Part shown: positions 18,515-27,119 of the stretch, in pieces | Position numbering within the stretch: the stretch's first letter is position 1 | Layout: every line of letters starts with the position of its first letter | NCBI RefSeq assembly: GCF_034440735.1 | Contig: NZ_CP140098.1 | Coordinates: 1,047,501 to 1,111,500 of the forward strand | Length of the DNA stretch: 64,000 bases | Direction: 5' to 3' | Source of the DNA: Deinococcus sp. AB2017081 | GTDB taxonomy: Bacteria > Deinococcota > Deinococci > Deinococcales > Deinococcaceae | Notes under the pieces: model-generated | Seen by the model: only the letters and a program-made list of their open reading frames with translations | Database searches by the model: none | Told to the model about the DNA's origin: nothing | Position numbers and translations under genes: made by a program

Positions 18515-19369
18515 TCAGCGTGGCGGGTCAGGGAAGAGCCTCGTCAGCGCCGATTGCCCGGCCTGCACGTACGCTGACCGGCCCGTCTGCTCCCCGAATA
18601 CGAGGTCGCCCAGTGCGCGGCAGGTGGCGTAGACGCGGGCACGCTGGCGGGTGGCGTGGTCGACCGGGCCGTAGGTCTGGAGGGCCGCCTCCAGCAGCCC
18701 TGGCCCGCCCCAGTGCAGCAGGCCGCCCAAGTCCTGCGCCACGTCGCCCACGATCATGTCGCTCCAGTCGATGACGCCGCAGGGGTCGCCCGACCCGTCC
18801 AGCAGCACGTGTTCCGCAGCGAAATCGCCGTGGATCAGCCGGGGCGGCAGGGGAGATCGCGGGGGCGGTTCGAGCAGATACGGCCGGATGATCCGGTGAA
18901 CGTCTGGATCGACGAGGTGCTGCCCAGCCGCAACGTCCAGATCATCCCGCGCTGCCGCCATCCATTCGCTCAATGCCGGGTCGTCGTCTGGCGGCACGCC
19001 CAGGGCCGCCGCCTTGCCCACATCCACGTCATGCAGGGCACGCAGGAAGGTGCCCAGGCGGGTGCCGAGGGTAGGAGAAGGCTCCTGAAGGCCGATCCCC
19101 GGCGTACCGCTCAGTGTGCGGTACCCAGCGAACTCCGGCCCTGCGACCTCATAGGCCGGAATGGGCAGGGGAAGCTGGGGCGCGAGCCAGCGCAGCACCC
19201 CCGCCTCGACCTCCAGCGCCGCGCCCGCCTCTCCATGTCTGGGCACACGCAGCAGCCACCCGCCGGCCTCATAGACGCGGTGGTCGGTGCCCTCGCCCAG
19301 CAGGGTGATGTCGAGGCCCGCCAGACCGGGGAGGTGCGCCCGGATCAGCGCTGGAATGTCCTCGGTCAC
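18515..19369 (-). CDS. Aminoglycoside phosphotransferase-family kinase
   Basis: 284 residues from a GTG that overlaps the stop of the UvrA-like gene (GTGA). Kinase-like blocks are LLGEGTDHRVYEAGGWLLRVPR (nucleotide loop), LIHGDFAAEHVLLDG (catalytic loop with HGD) and GVIDWSDMIVGDVAQDLGGLL (DFG-like Asp). It belongs to the APH/choline kinase superfamily. It may phosphorylate an antibiotic, but many members act on other small molecules. The tight coupling to a UvrA-like drug-resistance ATPase favours a detoxification role; that is inference. Confidence 0.87.
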   Translation of the reverse strand: MTEDIPALIRAHLPGLAGLDITLLGEGTDHRVYEAGGWLLRVPRHGEAGAALEVEAGVLRWLAPQLPLPIPAYEVAGPEFAGYRTLSGTPGIGLQEPSPTLGTRLGTFLRALHDVDVGKAAALGVPPDDDPALSEWMAAARDDLDVAAGQHLVDPDVHRIIRPYLLEPPPRSPLPPRLIHGDFAAEHVLLDGSGDPCGVIDWSDMIVGDVAQDLGGLLHWGGPGLLEAALQTYGPVDHATRQRARVYATCRALGDLVFGEQTGRSAYVQAGQSALTRLFPDPPR

Positions 19370-21609
19370 GCCGGCAGCAGGAACCGCGCCGTCACGCTGC
19401 GCGGCACGTCCAGCAGCCCCTGCGGTGGGCCTGAATACAGCACCTCGCCGCCGCCCCGGCCACCCTCTGGCCCCAGGTCGATCAGCCAGTCGGCCTGCCG
19501 GATCACGTCCAGATGGTGCTCGATCAGGATCACGGTGTTGCCGGCATCGACCAGCCGCCCCACGATGCCCAGCAGCAGGGTGATGTCCGACAGGTGCAGC
19601 CCGGTGGTCGGCTCGTCCATCACGTACACGCTGCCCTGTTTGTGCAGTTCGGTCGCCAGCTTCAGGCGCTGGCCCTCGCCGCCGGACACGGTGCTCAGGG
19701 GCTGGCCCAGCGTCAGGTAGCCCAGCCCGACCTCCTGCATGGCCTGCACCACGCTCCGGATCTTCTTCTCGGTGAAGTGCTCAAGCGCCTCCTCCACGGT
19801 CATGTCCAGCACGTCGCTGATGGTCTTTCCGCGCAGGTGGTGCTCCAGCACCTCGGGCCGGAAGCGCCTGCCCTCGCAGACCTCGCAGGTCTGGGCGAAG
19901 CCCTCCATGAAGGCCAGGTCGGTGTAGGTCACGCCCAGGCCGGTGCAGTTGGGGCAGCTGCCCTCGGAGTTGAAGCTGAACAGCGAGGCGGGGGCGCCGC
20001 TGGCCTTCGCAAACGCCTTGCGGATGTCGTCCATGATGCCGGTGTACGTCGCCGGGGCCGAGCGGCTGTTGGCGGTCACCCGAGACTGGTCGATCACGAC
20101 GGCGTCCGGGTGCTGTGCCAGAAATACGTCGTTGATCAGGGTGCTTTTCCCCGATCCCGCCACGCCCGTCACGACGGTCAGCACGCCGGTCGGAATGTCC
20201 ACCGTCACCCCCTTGAGGTTGTGCAGGGTGGCGTCCTGCACGGTCATCCAGCCCTTCGGTGAGCGCACGTCGGTCTTCAGCGGCAGGTGCTGGGCCAGAT
20301 GCCGCCCGGTCAGCGTGTCGGCCGACTTCAGCGCGGCGTAGCTGCCCTCGAACACGATCTCGCCGCCGTGCGTGCCCGCCCCCGGCCCGATGTCCACGAC
20401 GTGGTCGGCCACCGCGATCACGTCCGGGTCGTGCTCGACGACCAGCACGGTGTTGCCCTTGTCGCGCAGCTGCCGCAGCAGGCCGGTCAGGCGGGCCACG
20501 TCGCGGGCGTGCAGGCCCACGCTGGGCTCATCGAGGATGTACAGCATGTCGGTCAGGCTGTTGCCCAGGTGCCGGATCATCTTCAGGCGCTGCGACTCGC
20601 CGCCCGACAGCGTGGCCGTCTCGCGCCCCAGGCTCAGGTAGCCCAGCCCGATCTGATCCAGGTGCGTCATCCGCTCGATGAGCCGGGCGGCGATGGTGCG
20701 GGCGGTGGGATCGGTCAGGTCGCCCAGGAAGGCGATCAGCTCGGTCGCCTCCAGCTCCGACAGTTCTGCGATGTTGTGCCCCCCGATGCGGCACGCCAGC
20801 GCCGCCGCGTTCAGCCGCTGCCCGTGGCACACCGGGCAGGTCTGCGAGGTCGTGAAGCCCTCGAACACGGCGCGGTTGCGCTCCGACATGGCCGCCGCGT
20901 CTTTTTTCAGGTACATGCGGGTGAAGCGCTCGACCAGCCCCTCGTAGGTCATGTTGATCTCGCCCAGCGACACCTTCAGATCACGGCCGTACAAGAAGTC
21001 GTGCAGCTCCTTCTCGGAGTAGTCCTGAATGGGCTTGTCGACATCAAACAGGCCCGACAGGGCGTAGATCTTCCACATCCACTTGCCGACCTTGAATTCC
21101 GGGTGCAGGATCGCGCCGCCATTCAGGGATTTCGTGCGGTCGAGGAGCCTGTCCAGCCGCAGTTGCGTGGTCGTGCCGATGCCCTCGCACTCGGGGCACA
21201 TGCCCTGCGGCGTGTTGAACGAGAAGTGGAAGGCCGGGCCGGCAGACGGCTGCCCCACCCGTGAGAACAGCACGCGCAGCACGGCGGCGATGTCGGTGTA
21301 CGTCCCCACCGTCGAGCGCGAGCCCCCGCCCACCCGCTTCTGGTCGATGATGATCGGCGCGTTCAGGTGCCCGATGTGATCCACGTCCGGTTGCCCGTAG
21401 TGCGGCAGGAAGCCCTGCACGAAGGCGGTGAAGGTCTCGTTGAGCTGCCGCTGCGCCTCGGCGGCGATCGTGTCGAACACCAGCGACGACTTGCCCGAGC
21501 CGGACACGCCGGTAAACACCGTGATGCTCTGCTTGGGGATCTGCAATGACACGTTCTTCAGGTTGTTCTCGCGGGCACCCTGGACTTCGATGAACTGACG
21601 ATCGGTCAT
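19366..21609 (-). CDS. UvrA-like ABC ATPase (short, drug-resistance type)
   Basis: 747 residues, shorter than UvrA (about 940). It has two ABC halves: Walker A GVSGSGKSS near residue 35 and GVAGSGKST near 481, signatures LSGGESQRLKM near 333 and VSGGEGQRLKLATEL, and Walker B YILDEPSVGLH and YVMDEPTTGLH. Two Cys clusters (CPECEG with CPVCHG; CPNCTG with CEVCEG) are the UvrA zinc sites. The UvrB-interaction region is reduced, which points to the DrrC-like class linked to resistance against DNA-binding drugs rather than the core repair protein. It is transcribed ahead of the phosphotransferase-like gene. Confidence 0.88.
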   Translation of the reverse strand: MTDRQFIEVQGARENNLKNVSLQIPKQSITVFTGVSGSGKSSLVFDTIAAEAQRQLNETFTAFVQGFLPHYGQPDVDHIGHLNAPIIIDQKRVGGGSRSTVGTYTDIAAVLRVLFSRVGQPSAGPAFHFSFNTPQGMCPECEGIGTTTQLRLDRLLDRTKSLNGGAILHPEFKVGKWMWKIYALSGLFDVDKPIQDYSEKELHDFLYGRDLKVSLGEINMTYEGLVERFTRMYLKKDAAAMSERNRAVFEGFTTSQTCPVCHGQRLNAAALACRIGGHNIAELSELEATELIAFLGDLTDPTARTIAARLIERMTHLDQIGLGYLSLGRETATLSGGESQRLKMIRHLGNSLTDMLYILDEPSVGLHARDVARLTGLLRQLRDKGNTVLVVEHDPDVIAVADHVVDIGPGAGTHGGEIVFEGSYAALKSADTLTGRHLAQHLPLKTDVRSPKGWMTVQDATLHNLKGVTVDIPTGVLTVVTGVAGSGKSTLINDVFLAQHPDAVVIDQSRVTANSRSAPATYTGIMDDIRKAFAKASGAPASLFSFNSEGSCPNCTGLGVTYTDLAFMEGFAQTCEVCEGRRFRPEVLEHHLRGKTISDVLDMTVEEALEHFTEKKIRSVVQAMQEVGLGYLTLGQPLSTVSGGEGQRLKLATELHKQGSVYVMDEPTTGLHLSDITLLLGIVGRLVDAGNTVILIEHHLDVIRQADWLIDLGPEGGRGGGEVLYSGPPQGLLDVPRSVTARFLLPA

Positions 21610-21757
21610 GACTCTCCTGTCGGGCGCAGCGGAATGGGTGACGGCTCCGCGAACGAGGGCGGAACCTGGCTGTGAAGCTTTTCAGTTGGTTGGCCTACAC
21701 CTCCATGTTCTCTGTGGAAGATGTGAGGATGCCCCACGGTGGGCCTTCATCGGGTCT

Positions 21758-22288
21758 TTAATGTTCGATGTGGCCGGCCAGATACTGTTCGTACCACTCG
21801 TGGAAGGGGAGGGCCGCTGCGAAGGCGCTGGAGCGTGCGCTGAGGACGTCTTCCACTGCCTCCGGTGCCGTCTCGGCCATGCCGAACATCTCCGGACGCC
21901 GGGGCACATGAAAGCGCGTGTGGTCGTGCGGGATGACATGCACGAGCGTCCCAAGAGCTTGCCCCGATGCCGCGTGGATGGTGCTCCACATCCAGCGCTC
22001 CTGATCGGTCTGATCGGCGTTCCCCCACTCGCGGGAGGTCATGAAGTCGCCGGGCAGGGGTGGGGTGGCGACCAGCCCAGCCTCGCGGAGCTGGCGCTTC
22101 AGATCACGCAGCAGCAGGTGCTGATAGGTGCCGTAGGCAGCGTCCCCGGCGCGGGCGTAGGCGTCGGCCAGCTTCTCGCGGTGCGTATCCAGCACCTCCT
22201 GCCAGTGGGCGGCCAGATGGTCGTCGGCCCAGCGGCCCAAAGCGTGGATGTCGTCCTGGGGCGGCGAACGGTGGCGGTCGTCGGTCAT
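21758..22288 (-). CDS. Hypothetical protein controlled by the adjacent MarR gene
   Basis: 176 residues from an ATG behind GGAGGTT. It is a soluble, charged protein, rich in His and Trp (DDIHALGRWADDHLAAHWQEVLDTHREKLADAYARAG, HEWYEQYLAGHIEH). I do not recognise a family. The mostly helical pattern could suit a DinB-like or helical-bundle fold, but no metal-ligand set is clear. Its promoter (-35 TTGACA, -10 TACACT, 18-base spacer) lies between two identical-arm operators beside a divergent MarR gene, so it is probably the repressed target. Confidence 0.7.
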   Translation of the reverse strand: MTDDRHRSPPQDDIHALGRWADDHLAAHWQEVLDTHREKLADAYARAGDAAYGTYQHLLLRDLKRQLREAGLVATPPLPGDFMTSREWGNADQTDQERWMWSTIHAASGQALGTLVHVIPHDHTRFHVPRRPEMFGMAETAPEAVEDVLSARSSAFAAALPFHEWYEQYLAGHIEH

Positions 22289-22302
22289 GGCGAACCTCCA
22301 GA

Positions 22303-22320
22303 TTGACAGACTGCTGTCAA
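22303..22320. promoter_or_regulatory. MarR-type operator 1
   Basis: TTGACAGACTGCTGTCAA, a perfect inverted repeat with 7-bp arms and a 4-base centre. It lies downstream of the minus-strand -10 box, over the likely transcription start of the hypothetical gene. The arms are identical to operator 2; the centres are 37 bp apart. Confidence 0.8.
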
Positions 22321-22327
22321 GTTGCCC

Positions 22328-22357
22328 AGTGTACGCAGATTGACAGTATGCTGTCAA
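22328..22357 (-). promoter_or_regulatory. Promoter of the MarR-divergent gene
   Basis: On the minus strand TTGACA (22352-22357) and TACACT (22328-22333) are separated by 18 bases. The -35 element is the arm of operator 2, so a bound repressor would block it directly. Confidence 0.6.
22340..22357. promoter_or_regulatory. MarR-type operator 2
   Basis: TTGACAGTATGCTGTCAA, the same 7-bp arms as operator 1 with a different 4-base centre. It ends 3 bases before the MarR start codon and contains TATGCT, the likely -10 box of that gene, so it should mediate autorepression. Confidence 0.8.
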
Positions 22358-22360
22358 TAC

Positions 22361-22801
22361 ATGCCGCACACGCCCGCCGGAGCCGCGTTCACCGACCTCG
22401 TGCTGGAGGTCTTGCGCCTGAACGGGCTGCTCACGGCCGCCGGCGACCGCCTGAGTGCCCCCGCCGGGCAGACCAGCGGGCGCTGGCAGGTCATGGGCTG
22501 CATCGACGACACGCCCCGCACCGTGGCGGCGGTCGCGCGCCTGATGGGTCTGACCCGCCAGAGCGTGCAGCGCACCGCCGACCTGCTGGTCGCCGAGGGG
22601 CTGGCCGAGACTTTGCCGAACCCGGAGCACAAACGCGCCCACCTGCTGCGTCTGACGCTGGAAGGTCAACGGGCGCTGACCACCATCGAGACCGCCCAGT
22701 ACGAGTGGGCCAACGGCATCGGGGCGGGGCTGGACGAGCAGGAGCTTCAGGTGGCGCTGAGTGTGCTGGCGCGGGTCACGCAGGCGGTGGGGAAGGGCTG
22801 A
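22361..22801 (+). CDS. MarR-family transcriptional regulator
   Basis: 146 residues from the ATG at 22361, 8 bases after the -10-like TATGCT. It shows the MarR winged helix: TSGRWQVMGCIDDTPRTVAAVARLMGLTRQSVQRTADLLVAEGLAETLPNPEHKRAHLLRLTLEGQ, with the wing residues NPEHKRA. Flanking helices form the dimer interface. The two palindromes next to its start indicate autorepression and repression of the divergent hypothetical gene. The ligand is unknown. Confidence 0.93.
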   Translation: MPHTPAGAAFTDLVLEVLRLNGLLTAAGDRLSAPAGQTSGRWQVMGCIDDTPRTVAAVARLMGLTRQSVQRTADLLVAEGLAETLPNPEHKRAHLLRLTLEGQRALTTIETAQYEWANGIGAGLDEQELQVALSVLARVTQAVGKG

Positions 22802-22871
22802 GGGCTCAGCCTTTCCATCAACAATTGAGTGTGGGGCGGCACAGTACAGTGGTGCCAGGAAAAGGACTTCG

Positions 22872-23258
22872 ATGACGATTTCTTTTGAGGACGCACTGGA
22901 CGAACTTCTGCGTGAGGGCTTCGTGTATTTTCCTGCTGCACAACGACACATCCACGCGCACAAGGATCTGGAGTGCGCGTCCCTCACCTTCGGCATTGGG
23001 TACGGACTGGGTATGTTCGATGACCTAACGTGGTGGATGCGGGAAAATTTTCGCCTCTTCCCGGTTGGATCTTGTAAAAGCTGCGATTCGTATGATCTAT
23101 ACATTGGCGAAGATGACCAGCTCTACGCGATAGATGGTGCTTGGTACTGCTACGTCTACAGGGTCGGCCAGAATGTGCGAGATGGCTTGGAAGGTATTGC
23201 GGCAGGGCAATTAGAGGAAAGGAGAAAGCTGATTCGTCCTGTGCGCGAGGTCGACTGA
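22872..23258 (+). CDS. Orphan immunity-like protein, possibly SUKH-3 family
   Basis: 128 residues from the ATG at 22872. The DNA is visibly less GC-rich than its neighbours (for example 23030-23130), which suggests transfer. The protein has DALDELLREGFVYFPAAQRHIHAHKDLECASLTFGIGYGLG and then FRLFPVGSCKSCDSYDLYIGEDDQLYAIDGAWYCYVYRVGQNVRDGLEGIAAG. This order, with a PVG turn, LYIGEDGxLY-like strand pair and a final GxNVxDGLE helix, resembles SUKH-3 immunity proteins of polymorphic-toxin systems. No toxin gene is on the same strand. The family call is tentative. Confidence 0.55.
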   Translation: MTISFEDALDELLREGFVYFPAAQRHIHAHKDLECASLTFGIGYGLGMFDDLTWWMRENFRLFPVGSCKSCDSYDLYIGEDDQLYAIDGAWYCYVYRVGQNVRDGLEGIAAGQLEERRKLIRPVREVD

Positions 23259-23637
23259 TCCCGATGCAAGCCTCTTCTTGCCCACTGCGAGGTTGCTGGG
23301 GAGATGCTTTTGCCTGAGCCATCTTGCTTGATAGATATTTCAGCGGCAAAGTACGTTGGTGCTCCAAGTGCAGCGGTTGGCACGAAATCTCGAAGGTTCA
23401 CATAACCGTCGAAAACGCCATGTGCAAGCTCAGGAAACTTCGTGTAAATCAGAATTTACCAAAATGACCCGGCTCGTCGTGGCCTGTCCTGGGGGTGTGC
23501 TGCCGGGTTGGTCAACCTTCGGCTCCTAAGTCGGACACACCTCCCCACCTGATCTGCAAGCATCAAATAGAACGCAACGCAATTAATCCTCTGCCCTGGA
23601 ATTGCTCAATCCAGCTTGCTTGAATTGCATCTGATCC
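23259..23637. other. Gene-poor, lower-GC stretch with a possible structured RNA
   Basis: 379 bp with no gene I can defend. A minus-strand open frame (about 23420 down to 23156) reads KFPELAHGVFDGYVNLRDF and FVPTAALGAPTYFAAEIS. It has protein-like composition and could be the C-terminal remnant of a lost gene. At 23491-23546 a foldable segment has an outer stem GGTGTG/CACACC with flanking G4/C4, an inner GGTTG-GT-CAACC hairpin and a second TTCGGC/GTCGGA hairpin. That is a three-way-junction shape. Confidence 0.4.
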
Positions 23638-24297
23638 TCACTCCGGCGGGGCCACTTCCAGTTCCGAGGCCAGTTCGGCCAGGAAGGCCCGCATGGTCAG
23701 CGTGCGCCGCCGCGCCTCGGCCTGTCCGGCGGGGGTGCGGAAGGTGCCGTCCAGCCGCAGCAGCTTGGTGAAGAAGTGATCGACGGTGTACGCCAGGTCG
23801 TCCGGGTCGCGGGCCTGGGCCCACGGATCGGTGGGGTGCAGCAGGGCGCGGCCCAGCTGCCCGCCCACACCCGCCACGCGCAGCACGCCCAGCGCTCCCA
23901 GGGCGTCCAGCCGGTCGGCGTCCTGAAGCGCCGCGCCCAGTTCGGTGTCGGGCACCGCGCCGCGTGAGTAGCTGTGGTCGCGCACGGCCAGCGCGACGTC
24001 CAGCGTCTCGGCGGGCGTGAAGCCCAGGCCCGGCAGGGTGTACATGACCGCCCGGGCGCTGAGTTCGCTGGCCTGCGCCCGCTGCGGGTGGTTCTTGGGC
24101 AGGTTCACCACGTCGTGCGTGAAGGCGGCGGCGATGGCCGGGCCGGCCGGCAGATCGGGAGCGCAGCGGCGCGTCCAGCGGGCCACGCGCAGCAGGTGGG
24201 CGTCGTCGTGCGCGGCGTCGCCCTGCATGTGCGCGTGAACCCATGTCCACACGCCGGGCAGCCGCGCGTCCTGGGCAAGCAGCTCCCGCAGGTTCAC
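23638..24297 (-). CDS. HD-domain hydrolase, YedJ-like
   Basis: 219 residues from a GTG at 24297, chosen because the protein then starts at the usual position (NLRELLAQDARLPGVWTWVHAHM). The metal-binding HD set is visible: HDDAHLLRVARW, AAAFTHDVVNLPKNHP and ALQDADRLDALGALGVLRV. The C-terminal DHFFTKLLRLDGTFRT stretch is typical of the YedJ/YpgQ group of metal-dependent phosphohydrolases. These are reported to hydrolyse nucleoside di- or triphosphates in some members. Cytosolic. It is divergent from the receiver-roadblock gene. Confidence 0.87.
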   Translation of the reverse strand: MNLRELLAQDARLPGVWTWVHAHMQGDAAHDDAHLLRVARWTRRCAPDLPAGPAIAAAFTHDVVNLPKNHPQRAQASELSARAVMYTLPGLGFTPAETLDVALAVRDHSYSRGAVPDTELGAALQDADRLDALGALGVLRVAGVGGQLGRALLHPTDPWAQARDPDDLAYTVDHFFTKLLRLDGTFRTPAGQAEARRRTLTMRAFLAELASELEVAPPE

Positions 24298-24495
24298 CCG
24301 GCCACGTCTGTGGAGGGGGGGACGGCTGGGCGGGTCGGGAGCGGCGTCGTGGGGGCGCTCATGCCTGAAGTATGCCAGCCGCGTCCGTCCAGGCCCCCGG
24401 CTGGGGCGGCCGTCGGGGGCGGTGGGCGCGGATTTTTCACGAAGGCCGGACGGCACGTAAGACGAGGGTGAAGTGTGTCACCGTACGCTGGATCC

Positions 24496-25314
24496 ATGAC
24501 CGGCCCCGCCTCCCCGCGCCCTGCCGTCCTGATCGTGGACGACAGTCCTGGCGTGCTGACCGCCATGGAACGGCTGCTCTCACCGCACCTGACGGTGCAG
24601 GTGGCCGACAGCGCCACGGCTGCGCTGCGGGCGGTCACGGCCGACACCGGGCTGGTGCTGGCCGACATCCGGATGCCGGGGATGGACGGCCTAGAACTCG
24701 CGCGCGCCCTGCACCAGGGACGCCCGAGCCTGCCGGTGGTGCTGATGACCGGCGTCGTCGAGGACGGCCTGCGGATCCGGGCCCGGGAACTCGGGGCCCT
24801 GGACGTGCTGCGCAAGCCGCTGCGCTCCGAGACGCTGCTGCCCGCCCTGCAGGAGTGGCTGTCGCCCCAGCATCCGGAGCTCGACCTGAGCGCCTCGCCG
24901 CCGGCCCGTCCGGTGCCGGCGGCGGCCGGGCCGCGTCCTGCCGTGCCGGCGGAGGATCCTGGTGTGGCCGCACAGACCCTGCTGCGCCCACTGACCCTGT
25001 TGCCCGGCGTGATCAGCGCGGCCCTGTTCAGCGAGGACGGCCTGCTGCTGGGGGTACAGGGTGAACTGAACGTTCAGGTGGGCATGTACCTGCGCTTCCT
25101 GGGAACCAGCGCCAGCACCCTGGGCACCCATCTGGACGCCCAGGGCAGCGTGCGGGCTGCGCAGCTGGAGTTCGGTGACCGGGTGCTGGTCGCGTGCTTC
25201 CGGCCCGGTGAACTGCTGGCGGTGCTGGTGCGCGACACGCCCGCCGCAAGCAGTGTCAAGGCGTGGGTGCGCCAGCGCTGGGCGAGTCCCGTGCCCCGCA
25301 GCCTCGTTCACTGA
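24496..25314 (+). CDS. Receiver-domain protein fused to a roadblock/LC7 domain
   Basis: 272 residues; TACGCT lies exactly 6 bases before the ATG. Residues 9-125 are a response-regulator receiver: [19 protein letters not shown], phosphoacceptor Asp in [12 protein letters not shown], and Lys in [14 protein letters not shown] Pro/Ala-rich linker follows. Residues about 155-265 look like a roadblock/LC7 (MglB-like) domain: [25 protein letters not shown], then [25 protein letters not shown]. No DNA-binding or enzymatic output domain is present. Phosphorylation may control dimerisation or a small Ras-like GTPase partner; no such GTPase gene is adjacent. Confidence 0.82.
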   Translation: MTGPASPRPAVLIVDDSPGVLTAMERLLSPHLTVQVADSATAALRAVTADTGLVLADIRMPGMDGLELARALHQGRPSLPVVLMTGVVEDGLRIRARELGALDVLRKPLRSETLLPALQEWLSPQHPELDLSASPPARPVPAAAGPRPAVPAEDPGVAAQTLLRPLTLLPGVISAALFSEDGLLLGVQGELNVQVGMYLRFLGTSASTLGTHLDAQGSVRAAQLEFGDRVLVACFRPGELLAVLVRDTPAASSVKAWVRQRWASPVPRSLVH

Positions 25315-25346
25315 CCCGCCGCGCAGGGGTGCTCTACCCTGCACGC

Positions 25347-25934
25347 ATGTTCACGATTGCTGACGCCGTCACCCGGAGTGCCGCGGAGACTGGACAGGAG
25401 GCGCCGCGCCTCGCCGCGTACGGCGTCCGTGGCCTGGTCATCCCCCCCGACTTCGAGGAGTCCTTCTACCGCCACGGCAACCTGCCCGAACAGCTGCGGC
25501 GCCTGTTCAGTCCGGTCAATCCCGCCCGGATCGACGAGGACGCGCTGGAGCCCCTGGCCGAGCGTGCCCAGGCCCTGATCCGCACCACGTACCTGCTCGA
25601 CGACGCTGTGCAGGCCTTCTACCGTGCCCTGGCCCCGGCCGGTCTGGACAGCGGCGAACTGCATGCCCGCCGCCCCGGCCGCCTGAGCACCGAGACGGCG
25701 ACCGTCACGCCGCCCGGCACGGCCGCCCTGCACGCCGTCAAGCGCCTGTGGGCCCAGGACTGGGCCTTTGACGCCGTGCTGGCCCGGCTGGACGACTCGG
25801 GAAGCGTCGCCCTGGAGGCCCGCCCCACGCTGCTCATCCCCGGCCCGCCCGGCTGGCCCGACGCGGAACGCGCGGCCGGACTCGGCGTGGAGGTGGCGCT
25901 GGTCAGTCCGCACGGTCTGGTCGGCCTGTTTTGA
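25347..25934 (+). CDS. Hypothetical protein
   Basis: 195 residues; TACCCT lies exactly 6 bases before the ATG. No signal or membrane segment. It starts [16 protein letters not shown], has a region [35 protein letters not shown] and a C-terminal strand-rich part ([32 protein letters not shown]). I do not recognise a family; it may be specific to deinococci. The stop overlaps the TTG start of the next MFS gene, suggesting co-transcription. Confidence 0.65.
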   Translation: MFTIADAVTRSAAETGQEAPRLAAYGVRGLVIPPDFEESFYRHGNLPEQLRRLFSPVNPARIDEDALEPLAERAQALIRTTYLLDDAVQAFYRALAPAGLDSGELHARRPGRLSTETATVTPPGTAALHAVKRLWAQDWAFDAVLARLDDSGSVALEARPTLLIPGPPGWPDAERAAGLGVEVALVSPHGLVGLF

Positions 25935-27094
25935 GTGTCCCCACACGTCAGGAGCCGTCCGGGTGGCTGCTGGGTGCGCTGGGAACGCTGGTCTTCCTGA
26001 ACGTGTATGCGCCGCAGAGCCTGCTGCCGGTGCTGGCCCGCGAGTTCGGCGCGGGCGCGGCGCAGGTGGGCGGCGTGATCGGCGCGACCATGCTTGCCAT
26101 GGCGGTGGCGTCGCCCCTGGTGGGCGTGCTGGCCGACGCGCTGGGCCGCCGCCGCACGGTGCTGTGGGCCTTCGCGCTGCTGACCGTGCCCGCCGTGCTC
26201 GCGGCGCTGGCCCCCACCCTGGCTGCCCTGAACGCTGCCCGCTTCGCGCAGGGCCTGCTGATCCCCGGCGTCATGGTCGCCCTGACCTCGTACATCGGGG
26301 AGGAACTGCTGCCGGCGTCGCGGGCGCGTGCCCTGACCATGTACGTCACGGGCACCGTGCTGGGCGGGTTCCTGGGCCGCTTCCTGGCGGGCGTGATCGA
26401 TGCCCGCTTCGGCTGGCACGCGGCGTTCTGGGGGCTGGCCGGGTGCGCTGTGGCCGGCTTCCTGCTCGCCCGCCGGGGCCTGCCGCCCGAGCGGGCCTTC
26501 CGCGCCAGCCGCGATCCCCGCGCCGTGCTGGGCAGCTTCCGCACGCACCTGCACACGCCGGCGCTGCTGGCCGCGTGTGCGGTCGGGTTCCTGATCCTGT
26601 TCACCCTGGTCGGCACCTTCAACACCCTGACCCTGCGGTTGGCCGCGCCTCCGTACGGCCTGAACTCGGCGCAGACCGGTGCGATCTTCGCCGTGTACCT
26701 GCTGGGCGTGGTCATCACGCCGGTCGCGGGGCCGCTGCTCGCCTCGCGTGGCCCGCGCTTTGCGCTGCTCAGCGCGGTGGGGGCCGGCACGGTGGGCCTG
26801 CTGTTCACGCTGGCCCATCCGCTGCCGCTGATCGTCGCAGGAGTGGCGGCCGGCGCGTGCGGTGTTTTTCTGGCGCAGTCGGCCGCGCTGGCCGCCGTGC
26901 AGCGCTCGGTCACGCAGGCCCGCAGCCTCGCCTCGGGCCTGTACCACCTGTCGTACTACGGCGGAGCGGCCGTCGCCAGCGTGGTCGCCGGTCACGTGTT
27001 CGAGGCCGGTGGCTGGAACGGCGTCGTGCCCCTGGTCGTGGGGAGCATGGTGCTGGCCGCGCTGGTCGGGGTGCTGGGCTGGAAGCGGACGTGA
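25931..27094 (+). CDS. MFS transporter, YnfM/arabinose-efflux type
   Basis: 387 residues from a TTG that overlaps the preceding stop (TTGA); a GTG at 25937 is an alternative. It has twelve hydrophobic segments. MFS motifs are [57 protein letters not shown] and [36 protein letters not shown], close to YnfM. An inner-membrane exporter of small molecules is expected. It has no adjacent regulator. Confidence 0.87.
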   Translation: MSVPTRQEPSGWLLGALGTLVFLNVYAPQSLLPVLAREFGAGAAQVGGVIGATMLAMAVASPLVGVLADALGRRRTVLWAFALLTVPAVLAALAPTLAALNAARFAQGLLIPGVMVALTSYIGEELLPASRARALTMYVTGTVLGGFLGRFLAGVIDARFGWHAAFWGLAGCAVAGFLLARRGLPPERAFRASRDPRAVLGSFRTHLHTPALLAACAVGFLILFTLVGTFNTLTLRLAAPPYGLNSAQTGAIFAVYLLGVVITPVAGPLLASRGPRFALLSAVGAGTVGLLFTLAHPLPLIVAGVAAGACGVFLAQSAALAAVQRSVTQARSLASGLYHLSYYGGAAVASVVAGHVFEAGGWNGVVPLVVGSMVLAALVGVLGWKRT

Positions 27095-27119
27095 GGGGGG
27101 CCGATGTTAGCCTCGGGCC

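Noticed and set aside
23496..23540. tRNA-like sequence (GGTTGGTCAACC with a TCCTAA loop)
   Set aside because: No T-arm, no acceptor stem of 7 bp ending in an unpaired base plus CCA; kept only as a possible structured element.
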